Shown here in pieces: positions 45,101 through 57,172 of a stretch of DNA of 64,000 nucleotides. How positions within the stretch are numbered: the first letter of the stretch is position 1; each line of letters starts with the position of its first letter. Source of the stretch: Trichostrongylus colubriformis (lineage: Eukaryota > Nematoda > Chromadorea > Rhabditida > Trichostrongylidae); assembly GCA_963978905.1 (NCBI GenBank), contig OZ022258.1, forward strand, positions 31,748,716 through 31,812,715, given 5' to 3'. Position numbers and translations under genes: made by a program. The notes under the pieces are model-generated. The model did no database searches. It was not told the origin of the DNA and was given only the letters and a program-made list of their open reading frames with translations.

Positions 45101-48100
45101 ATACGACAACATCTGTTTTTTTGAGCGACTTTCAAGCTAAAACTGCGAAAGCGCACCGCAAAACCCCCGATCCTGCCCCATCTCCTGGCCGCTCTCACCC
45201 CAATCAATCGGGAATTACGTCATCGGGAGGCGGGACCGCTGTGTCCGAGAGGCGGAACCGCTGCGTGATTGCGGCGTTTTGCAGGGTTTCTACAGCTTGG
45301 ATGGGCGCTTTTTCACCGGGATTTCGCCACAGATATCCTTTTTAGGCCCAGGACACCATGTAAGTGACTTGTTGTAGGGATTTCTCCATTACCGCATTAC
45401 CCCTAATGATGTCTTTAAATGCTATATGCAAATTATTTAGGTTTATTTATTATTTATTAGCGAAAAGATAAAGCACAAAAATAAACATAAATCTGATATG
45501 AACATAGAGACTCACATAGCTTTATTATTCACAAATCTGGACGTGCGCCTGCAGTATAAGGTTTTACGTTTGGGCTAAAGTCTCTCCTCAAAACTTTGAG
45601 AGACCGCTACTAACGAGTCAAGTCCCCAGAGGATAGTAGCGAGTGCTTCGTTTGCAAGGAGATCATCTTCTTTCGATTAGCTAACTTGCTGTCATAGGTA
45701 TTGTAGAAGAAAGGCTTTTCTTCATTGCCCATCTCATTCCATTTCAAATCGTGTCATATTTTGTTTCTAATGTCAATGTGTATTTAGGAGTTCCATCGGG
45801 AAACAGGGTTTATTGCCATCACCAATATTCCGCTCTTCGTGAATAGTGTTAAAGATGGCCATATTTTATTTTATTTTGATTTTTTTCATATTTTAAAAAG
45901 TTTGTGAAATTGTGAAGTGCTTCGTCACAAAATTGTCCCATTCACATTGCTTGTCTAATTTGTTTTTACTCATTTTACGGATCAATGTGGCCACATGATC
46001 ATCCGTGAGTTCTCGCAGCTAATTAGGGTCACCTCGCACTTCATGTGCGATGCAACAGTAATTAGCTGCGAAAAAGGCGGGGACGTACCAATAGCCACCT
46101 TCCCGACTGAAGACTATGGGTGCAATTTGTTGAGCTTTTTCTACTGTCTACATGAAATACTTCGACCTCGATATCACCTCATTTCAATGGTCCTCTTGGC
46201 ATCGGGACGCGGATGGAGCATCGCGATTCAACTTTTTTGTTTGAGCAGACTCTCATAGGGATTGATTGCGATTTCGCAAAACGAGTGTGATATTCGCACT
46301 CTGGAGGTCGTAACTCTCTGTGTGAATTTTTGGCCAAATCGAATTTTTGGCTCAACTTTGGAAAATTAGAGGTGGCCTTGTTGCAAGTAATATATCTTTT
46401 TGAAACTTTCATAAAGAAGCCATCAACCATGACAAAGATAACCTAGGCATATCTATTACAGATGCCCATGATAAAAAATGCACGTGACAAGCGCCAAACA
46501 TTCCAAACATTTGTTCGGCAAAGGTCAACGACTTCTCCTTTGTTGAATGACTGCCACCCACTAGGCCACGAATTTTTGCGAAATTCGGTCAAGTTCTCGA
46601 ATTGGCTGAAAACATGTCACTTGGGTGAATTTCATATCCTGAACACGAAAAACAACTGGTTTTGCGCGGGGACGTCTGGTTCGCGTGCTACGGGCTTCCA
46701 AACCCACCACATAATACATTGTTTTTTCAAAGCATCCTACATAACTCTGCTCAGAAAATCAATTTGGAAATTTGGAATGCAGATTCGAGATCAGCGTCTA
46801 ATGCGTCGGACCATATGTATCCCATTTCGAATGGCCACCTCGACTTAAGGACCTTCCCTTGTAAGTGAATAAAGCATCAAAATCGGCATATGATTTAGGA
46901 CTGCTCGCTCTATAGAGCAATGACCCGTCTTCGCCATGCCTGCACTTTTTCCTATAAAGGCGTAGATCTGCTTCAGGAGATTTCTCCGCCGATACAGGGA
47001 CTCTGCTTTTGCTGATGGAGTCGTATCGCATCCTTATTGTTTGCCCTCTTATGTTTCACTCCTTTCCTCTTTTTTATCTCTTTTTCTATTTGTTTGATGT
47101 ATCTTTCTTTTCTTCTGTTTGATTAGGTGACAATATACACGGCGCAGCACTGTTTTCCCACTGATCTCTTCGAAGGGTTTCCAATCAAATTTTCTCTGAA
47201 ATATTAGGTTGATCGAAAAGTTTAGATAAGGTCGAGATTTTTTCTGTTTTATTTTATAACTCAGCAAATAATGCAAGCTAGTCAACAATGTAATCACTAT
47301 AGTTAGTCATAACATTGTCCCACTTAACGGGCAGGTCAGCGAGTCCTTTCTCCTAGCAGTGGGAGGACTAGGAGTCAAATAAGTCACCGATCACTTGTCC
47401 AAGGTGATCATAGTTGACGAATTTTTTTTATGCTAGAAAAGCTTCGAGAGACTGGAACAAGTGGTATTCGAGAGGACAATATCAGGTGAATATGGTGAAT
47501 GTGGAACCGTGTCCGAATCCCGCTCCTCCAATTTTGCCCGGGTCCCTCTCATAGGTAGAGAGACCCGTGCAAAATTGGAGGAGCCATCTTGGGACACGGT
47601 TCCACATCCACCCTATTCACCTGATATTGCCCCGTTAGGTTACCACTTGTTCCGGCCCCTAAATGCTTTCCAGCAAAGAAAACTATGACCACCATGGACA
47701 AGTGGTCGGTGACTTCTTTGACTCACAGTCTTCCTAGTTCTGAGAGAAGGAAATCGCTGACCTGCCCGTTAGGTAGGACAATGTTATGACTAACTATAGT
47801 TACTATATTGTTGATTAGCTTGCATTGTTTGCTGAGTTATAAAATAATACAGAAAAAAATCTCGACCCTATCAAAACTTTTCGATCAACCTAATACCATG
47901 CTTCTACAGTAGTATAGGCATTATTCAGATCCACAGCAATACGAAAAAGTAACCAGAAATCACAAGACTATCCTAAAAGAGATCCGGTGGACTGCAGCGC
48001 ATATTAACAGGGCGTTGCATCAGTCCTTCTGCGCAGCCCCAGAACAGAGAGCGAGTCATCGCGAACTGCAGAAGTCGTCCTCTCTAGTCATTGACACCTT

Positions 48101-51100
48101 TTTATCCGAGTCGGCCAGTGGGCCACCCCTGGTGATGGGATTTGAGAATCAGTGGCGGGAAAACGATCATATTCTCAGGATTTTGGCCCTCTTATTCCAT
48201 CCTTTTTTCGATGTCACATTACTCAGCACCTCGCCCTTCATGTTGTGTTCAGTTTTTTTTCACTAGGTTTGCATTGTCCTACCACTGCCTTTAAAGCAGT
48301 TGTCTCTGAATGTGAACCCAGTACATACCGAACGCCACTAGCTATCCTTAATTTCGCCACTCGTTTCTGAAGTATCATCAAGCAAGGAATTTTGATATTT
48401 TTATCGCCAGCAATTTTAGGTTCTTTCGATGTTACATTCATAAAGAACACAGTCGATGTGTCCGGAAACTACCTGGTCGATCTTTTTAAAGGTCTCTGCA
48501 GAGAAGAAAGAAAAGGTGTGGTTTCTGAACAGGTGGTCATTGTAGCTACTGCAGTATTTTTTGTAAGGCATCTTGTTGAAGGGTTCACCATATTCTTATA
48601 CAAGCTGATTTCTTCTGAGATTGAGTCATTGTCTCGATCCCTCTACACTGGACTCCACATCCGCAAGAGTGCTCTGACGAATGTCATATATACTCTTCAT
48701 AATGCTGTGGGAAAAAGCAACCAGGAGGTTGTCGTTATGGCTTATTGCTGACTCTTCATTTCCAATACCTTGTTACAGGCACCGTGGTTTTGGCTGGCCA
48801 CGCTACCTTTGTTCCCCGTAATCGTCGGTGAACATGGCGAAGGGGGAAGAACGTTGCAAGCAACGAAACTCATGCGTCGACTCCTACGAGAGGTGGGTGT
48901 TCCTTATTACAAGCAACTCAGTATGGTTAGCAGACCCTTAGCTCGATTGTGGCCCTATTGCGTGCAGGTACCAGCTGAGGAGAGTGATCTTCTGAATCTT
49001 TTTGCCGGATGGAGGATGTGCGTTGCAACTCTGCTCGGTATTCATGCTGAATCTGGTGATTTTATGAGGTAATTATTGTTCTACTATTCCCATGAAAACT
49101 AATTCACTAAGATTCCTGTATTCGTTCAGGTTTGTTCTAACGTTTAATGAATTGGTATTGTTCGAGTAGAAGGGGGTCGGATCTTTACAAAGGCTCACTC
49201 AGAACAGCCAATCTTCCACCAATCCACTTCTTCAATCGAGACCTATCTCGCAAGGGATTTTTAACTCTCACTCGAAATTCAACTGGTTCCATGGATACAG
49301 ACCAAATCGCATTCGAATGCCACCACGTTTTTCGATGGAAGTAGAGTGCGCGGCTCGATCAACGTCGAATGTCTTATCGTTTTTTAATGAATTGGAGTCG
49401 ATTTTCTGTTTGCAGGAGATTTTCCGTAGTACTGCCATCCTTCATAGAATGGTTTCATTTTTAGTAGTGCTTTCAGAAGTCGAGACTCCATTGTCGAGGA
49501 GTGCAGGCGATCGTTGCAAACGAGTGAGCTCGCAGTGAATAATGTCCTGATTGTACTAGCCGTGTTAACTGGAGAGTTGAGGAGAATAAGTTTCCAGGTA
49601 GCTGTATGGAAACAAATACCCGTACATAAACCTTCGTGAATCATTGGTATATTCCATCATCGCGTTTATAGCTAACAAAAATGGAAGCAAGTGTCACTTT
49701 TGAAATTTCGATGAGACCCTGGGTGATTTCTGTCCTCGAGTTCGTTTTTCCTCTTGTCTGTGAAGACTACACACCAACAACTCAGCCTATAGTGCAGATT
49801 GCAGTGGTGAGTTAATCATTTCTTTTTGTACTCGAACCCTGTGGCGTGGTATGATGATGACTTTTTTCCTTGAAGAATAAGCGGTGTGTCAAAATGGCTC
49901 TCGCTCGTTCAGCTGCGTGGCTGATTTGTTCGGCAGCCTCGGCGGAGGTCACCAACTTCTTCCAAGAGGATATGTTTAGCCGTGTTTTTGGTTGGCGAAT
50001 AGTTTCTGAGGTGGGTCCTAATCTGGTGAAATATAATTTTTATAGTTTTCTCCAATTTAGCTTGATCCAGAAGGAAATGTTAACAATATGTTGGCAGGAA
50101 CAGAATCAGACTCCTTCTGCTGTTTGCCGAGATCCGAATTGTGGCTGCTAGCGGCGGCTCTAGGTGATTTTTTTCTGATGAGTTAACCTTCCGCTTTACT
50201 CATTGTATTCTTGGAGGAAAGGTACAACTACTAAGGATTGTAATACGTACAGGCCTTCGCACTGGCGTTATCGGCCTGTCTTTTTTACCCGTATTTCGAC
50301 CTTATCCGTACTATGAGGCGTGGTCAAGTTGTACATATTAAGAGTAGGTCTGGCGAACACACTTAGTAATGATTTTTAAAAATTATGAAAGAATGTGACG
50401 GGAGGGTGGCAGTGCGTGTCAAGACCCTCATAAACTGTATTCCATTTCGTCGATTAAATTGCTCAAAAAGATATCCTTTAGAATGCGTGAATATTATTTT
50501 CACCAGACGTGATAAGTAAGAAAGAAATGTTCGTACACAATCCTTACTGTAAGCAATCCCACGATCCTGCATTATTTTCATGCTGCTAGGCTGCCTTCAC
50601 ACTGGCCTACAGCTGCTGAACGTTGAATGACCAGATACAGCAGCTTGCAGTTATGCAAGGACAACGAAGCATATCCACCATGGTTATGACGAGGATCTTC
50701 AGCGACTTCAAGAGTTTGAAGGCAAAATCCATGCCACTGCTCGTCGACTTGCTAGAGATATGCAGTGGTCAGATAGCCGTTTTAACACACCCAACGGACC
50801 ACTGGAGAGTACTGGTTAGGGCGATGGATTCGTCACGAGTGAAAAGTAGCCGTTCGAGGATGCGTGTGAACATTCACGGAAGATTACTGACTGTATGGAA
50901 GATTACTGACTGGATGATTAGCTTACCCCGCACAAAGAAGGGAAATGCAGACAGCAACTAAAGCAGTCTTAAAGATGTTTCAAGAGGTTTCCTATTCTTG
51001 AAAACGTTCGAGACACTATCTCACGAGCATGACAACGATAGCATTGTGTCGACACATACACCTGCTAGCATTTGTGATAATTAGTTGCGGAACATGCAAA

Positions 51101-54100
51101 TAAATCGGCTGTAGTTATGTCATCCAGTCACCAGCATGAAGATTTGTGGAAGCTCATAACTTTCCCGTACTGGTGTAGATATGTGGTATGACCCACAACA
51201 AAGCATCTTGTGGTTCTCATAAAAAACCATTTTAGTTACGCGATGCACCTAGCGCATTGCACGGCACGGACGACAGTCGGTATAAGCATAAAATCATCTT
51301 AACAGGGATTACTCAGCGATGTGCCTGAGCAAAGTAGCGTGTAACTTTATTAGATCCACACTTATGCGAGCGAACTCATCATTGGTGCGACCCAATAGCT
51401 ATACAGTTTCAATTTTTGCCATTGCACTCCGTAATGGTGCGGTCCGTTCTCCGTTACTAGCCTCTGCGCACATTCGATCACTGCCCGCGTTGATCGTGAA
51501 TTGCTAAAAGACTTGGAACCGTTTTCATGTTCTCAGTTTGCCACTGTTTGAAGCAGTTGTGGCTTAACCAACACTGCTTCCTCCGAAAAATACATATCTG
51601 AGCTCCTCTCTTACTGTGCTGACACCTAGCGCGACCTTAGCGCACCGCAGAATGACTGTGAGTTCACCAACAAGGGAAGGATACCAAGCCGAAGTGACCG
51701 CATGCAATGAGACACATATCACTCGATGTACTTCTGGACACTGATTTCGAATTTGCTTCCAAAATCTTCCAAGCGAGTTTCTGAATGGAGTTTTGGGGAC
51801 TATTCTCAACGCACTGGTTTCACACGTCTAAGTGGCTCCTCGCACTTCGCGGATGAATATAAGGGAACTTCACGATTTGCTAGCAGTAGCATAGCACAGT
51901 GGTAGTCTTGGCGCTTCATGGGGACGGGGATTTCTATAGATCCTCCAGACAGTTTTTTTACTATTCATGAAACCTTCTTTGCTATGTCTGGGAAACATTC
52001 CCAAAATTTTGTCGTGTTAAACAAGTGTTGCCTTCCTTTTCCTTACTTTTCATCATCCCTACCTATGTAATCGAAGAGAACCCAGTGATCCAGTATGCTC
52101 ATACTATAAATACACTCCCGTAAAGGATAAATTAGACGCTTTAGCGAACGTACAAATGTACACCAAATTTGCTCACCTAATGTCGTAACAAGCCACAAAG
52201 GGGTTATTCATGCTCCAGTCACTGAGCCATCGGCACACGTCTTTTTATTAACTAATTGTGAGGAAAGATGTTGTCCATTCTCTAATTTTCCTTAAAACCC
52301 GTAATGGTGCTTTGAGCAGTGTTGCAGGTATCATGAGCAATCCTTTTGTTCAGGAGCGGACGAAATTGTCACGAATAGTTTGAGTCGATCGCTTCCGTGT
52401 GGAGCGGACCTGGAAATCACTATCGAAAATTCTTTAGCTGGGAACGATTTTACTGTGGATGAAGTTTCTGTGAGACATTCAGTTCAATTTGGTATAAGTC
52501 CTTCGACGAACAGTCACTTTGTGTTCAGGAACTCTTCACCAAGTTGTCCAATTTGCCAATACGTGTATTCCAAAAGTATGAAAAGCGCTTGAGAAAAATA
52601 TTTGATCTTCTGTCTAAGAGTGCTGGAGAACAAATGAAAAGAACTTTATTGGAAGGTACGACTATTTAAGACGCCAAGAGGAGTAGTGGTCGATCGTTGA
52701 ACATTGAAGGGGAGGAGCTGAGTAGGTTGAAGTTGCTAGAAACCCGAGTATACGGACCTCTTCCTCTCACCGATTCTCATTGCACACGTGCAATTCGGGC
52801 GGTGGCCGTTTCCTCTTCCTCCTCCCGAGAGCAGATCTTCTAGCCGTTGACTAACCTAAACGCTCCTCGTGGTGCCTCCAATTAAGTTTTGCGTTCATCA
52901 AATTTCTGTTATTGAAGGTTTCTCGAAGCTCGCATCAGTTTCGCTCTTGACGTCGACTGTCGATTTACCGTGTGGCTATGATCATCTACCTGAAAATAGT
53001 ATACTGCGAGCTGTTGTTGCACAATTCAGGTGAGATCGGGCCATCTACTGACCTTGTCTGAGCTGTGAAGAGGCATTATCACCAAGATGTCCCGAAACAA
53101 TTCCAATGACCTTGAATTTAAACTCTTCCAACTTTTCCTCGGTCCGTCAATCTCTGCTGAAAGTTGAAAGAATGAGGCTGTAAAATTGACTTAATCATCA
53201 AAGAATTGATCGCTCCTGTTCAGTGAGAAGTCTCAATGTGTGGAGGAATGTTTAAATGATCTATTGTCGGCCTTGGTCGGTCATGTTCGAAGTGATGGCC
53301 GTGGTCTTCCACCCCTGGATCTTCAGCTCATGTTACCTTTGATAGACTACCACAAGGACGAGCAAGCTCGCTTGAATCTTCTCGCGCTCGCTTTCGAGCA
53401 AAGGGATTCGCAGGTATTTTATATACAAGTTTGCAGGACACAGGGCAATACACATTGCTTGAAGGCACCGCGAGGCGGACAAGGAAGGAAAGCGTATTGT
53501 AAAGCACTGCACTTTGTAAACGAGTGTTCGAACCCATTATAAGAAAAGGTCATGTGTAGCGAGCACCTTCATTTAGTGTCGCGTAGGACGAATTTGATTA
53601 TATTCATGGTGTTGTTAAACCAGTGAAACAGCACATATCAAGAAACCAGTGAAAGGATTATAGGGAGAATAAGCAAAAGAGTGAGATAAGAGAGTGTCAA
53701 TTATAAAGTTCAGTGAATTTGCACTCAGCTCTTAGCTGGACGTCGTGTGTTCAACGAACTGCGAGTCAGGGAGAGCCCATACTGTAAGCCAAATTCCCAA
53801 CTTCTGATGTCTTTGAACTACATCGCTTGGGAGGTCGTAGCGGAAAAGTGTACACTGAAGCGTAATGCCTATCGCGCGCTACAATTTACAAGAATTAGAG
53901 CTCAAAGCTTGAAGTTCTGGGTGTCAGTCAATTTCTTCTGGGATTCAACATGCATATGAGTTTTATCAGAGTCATCGTAGTATTTGAATGGGAATTGCCC
54001 CATACAGTAGCTGGATTCAAAGTTCGAGTCAGCATTTTGTCCTCACAAGTTACCCTCATACTTGTACATGAACTCTTAAAGGATGGGGTGCGAGATTGCT

Positions 54101-57043
54101 TTGTGCTATGGCGCAACTTCGCATTGGGAGCCGCGACACCGAAAATCATGAAGTCTGACGGCGGATTGACACTTGGAAGGCTTAGGTGTCTGTAGCTTCG
54201 ATCGCATCGAGGCGAATACTCATCCACTGCACGAACAGAAGAGTGGAAGGAAATGTCATGATGAATATTCCTTTTCGCACATTCCCCTGTAACATTCAGT
54301 GGGTGGAGTCAACCGATTCGTGTACTTGTTTCGCTTATTCGCCTTTTGGACGAATGATAATCTCTGAACAGGTCTGACCCAACAGCTTAGTTGACCAGTC
54401 TTCATGTTTACGACTTGTGTTTGTGCGTAATCGCATGCAGCCTCATAGGTACTGAAGATTGAAAAAGTGTGTTGTGTAAAAAGAAAAAATAAGGCAAAGT
54501 AAACTCACATGTATTATACTACGAGAATAATGGCCTCGTGACTCTTGGAGACAGACAGCCTTGTCAAAAGCGCTTCACTTTCTACTGAATGTGAACTTGC
54601 TCCGTGACTCATAACTCCAATTGACGCCAAACTTTCCGTCTGCGCATGGTTTTTCTACTGACAAATCCCTTTTGGTTAGTTTTCGTAAACTAAGTTCAAA
54701 TATTCCAGATATTATATGAACTCACTTGTCCGCAATTGCTGAACAGCTCTGCTACGTCTGATTTCTGGACTACAATCTCGAAATATCTACCTATTCTCAC
54801 TAGTGTTCTACCAACCTTTCGTGCCAAAACGGTGTTGGACGATTTACTGAAGTTCGCTGTGCAAAGCGCGGATTATGGAGATCAGATATTTTCTGATATC
54901 AAAGGCTGCAGAGAAAATCAGGTGTGGATTCCGTCTGTACTTTTTCTTCTCGTGGCAAGACATAAGGCTTTATCTCATCAAGAAAGGATACAGGAAGCGG
55001 TTTTTGCAATGCGTATGTGTGATATGCGGGAGGAATACACATCGGCTCTGTTGTACTTTATATTTTGACTACATCGTCAGCTCATGTACGTATAAGTACA
55101 GTAGGTTACAATGAATCTGAATGCCTTTCGTAAAACACGCTATCCAGCTTTTGCCTTTGTTAGGGAGCCAAGAAGTGGGGCGGGAGAAATATGCATAACC
55201 TTCGACTGAAGATGAAATTGGATGCTCTAGAGAAACATAATGCGAAGGTGAGATCGTTGACAACCAAGCTCGCTGCAAAAATTTACACTATCGGTAGAAG
55301 ATGGCCCCAAAACCGACTCTATTCCTTGAAAGTATTGTAAAGCCTCAAGGAAGATTTTGTAAAATTTATAAGAGCGAAACCTAAGTATGCACTGTAGTAA
55401 CTACGCATGCCAAATCATGAATCGCGGAGTCTGACACTTGTCAAAACTAGGAGATTTTTCACATGTTGATTCAGAAGTAAGGGGAAATGAAGAATTTTGA
55501 AAACCAGTAAAACTACATTTTCAAACCAATTCAACCAGTTTTGGACCAAGTCCTTGTGAAATTGAAGTATTCTGTGAGGACCGATTTATTGAGTAGGAGA
55601 TACTTGGGGATGAGTTTTGCATAGGGGTTGAACTCCACAATGGATCTTCGTACTTTGCGAAATGAAAGTAGAATTCGCCTAGAGTTAGGAAAGGTAGCGG
55701 GAGAAAGCGCAGTCGAAAAGCTCAAAAAAAAACCAGTGGAACCAGAACACTCATTTCTGTTTTTTTTTCTATGCTGAAAACTACAAAGCGTTTGTGAGAA
55801 ACTGAGTTGTACATAATGAGTATGGCATGGAGTGAGATAAAAACAGTATGGGTAAGAAGTTCAACTGCAATGTATGCTAGCTCTGTAAAGGTATGGTGTT
55901 TTGTATTAGGTTGTACGGAAAATTTTCGGACTAAATGCATGGCAGGGTTCGGAACAACATATCTTTGTCACCCGATGTTATAAGCGGACCTAACTTGAGG
56001 AATTTGTGCTTCATGTCCGGTATTTGTACCTGTCAGCAGCATGTGCGACATATCGTTTCCTGTCCCCCGTAGTGCCTTTGCAATGGATGACAAGAAGATG
56101 CTCTACCGACCAGTTCTGTTTCTACAATACGGCTCCGGCCCATCCGCGAACAAGCCCATCGCTTTCTGCAGGAAACAATGAAGGGGCAAGCCCCCTGTTG
56201 CTCGACGTGCTTCTACTGGTTCCACAAGTTCGACAACGGTGACGAATCGCTCAAGAAATCTCGACCACAAACATAGAACAAGCGGCTTGTGCTCGCTACT
56301 ATGAGGCTCGAACTAACCTTTCTTACGCCAACTTCAGACCTTACGAATACTCCAAAATCCACGGTACACGATGTCAGTAAAGTTGCTAACTACACAATGT
56401 TCTCCGACGTCAGTCCGAAAACTTTCCGGACAACCTAATAAATGTATATTCAGTACTGTTCCGCTGAAGTGGGCGAACGAATTTTCAGTCGGAGAACCGT
56501 TCAATACTGACCCGCTTGAACAGATTCTTTGATTTTTAGATAGTTTTTGACCGTCTACTTGCACATGTTCCTACATTCTGCTGTGCAACCGACGTACTGC
56601 ATAAAACGCTCAGTTCCGGTGTAGTTGATCATCGTTTCTATGGACGGGTTTCAAAGTATGTGGATACTCGTTTTGGAATTTCGAGCGCAAAGCAATATCT
56701 TGAATTCTCAGAAACTTTGATTTTTGGTTGGAGTGTAGTGGGCTATACGAAGGGAAGCTAAGCGCTTTGGTGGACGCTTACGTACAAGAAACTGCCGAGA
56801 CGAACTCGTAAGTATTCTTTCCCTTTAGATGAGTTTCACTTTTATTTCATATCTAAAAGTGGTTACCTTGGCGCCGATTTCTCAGAAGCCATTGCGCGTT
56901 TGCTGAGGGTGGAATCTAGCTGATAACGTCACAGGTAAGGAAATGTTCGAGAGGCGCCCCATGCAGGAGAAAGTGGTGTAAGAATCGCTCTCCCCTTCCC
57001 TCCTTGAACGCTCGACTAGCTGATGAAATCAGAAGAATCCTTT

Positions 57044-57116
<73 letters not shown>

Positions 57117-57125
57117 CTCCCTCTC

Positions 57126-57172
<47 letters not shown>

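Larger units (their letters stand above)
44392..47213. other. Intron sequence with repeat copies F1 and F2
   Basis: Contains F1 foldback pieces at about 44480-44650 and 46570-46865, the F2 element at 44872-45416, and two copies of a small hairpin (AGCTAATTA...CTCGCAC...GTGCGA...TAATTAGCT) at about 44735-44795 and 46013-46072. No exon found, although human focadhesin has residues here that are not accounted for. Confidence 0.5.

Noticed and set aside
47960..48250. Open frame with RWTAAHINRALHQSF as another focadhesin exon (like the W.AYMNRAYH segment)
   Set aside because: Tempting match, but it would precede exon 14, whose human counterpart comes earlier in the protein, and exon 13 already joins exon 14 in phase. 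Kept as an unproven alternative only.
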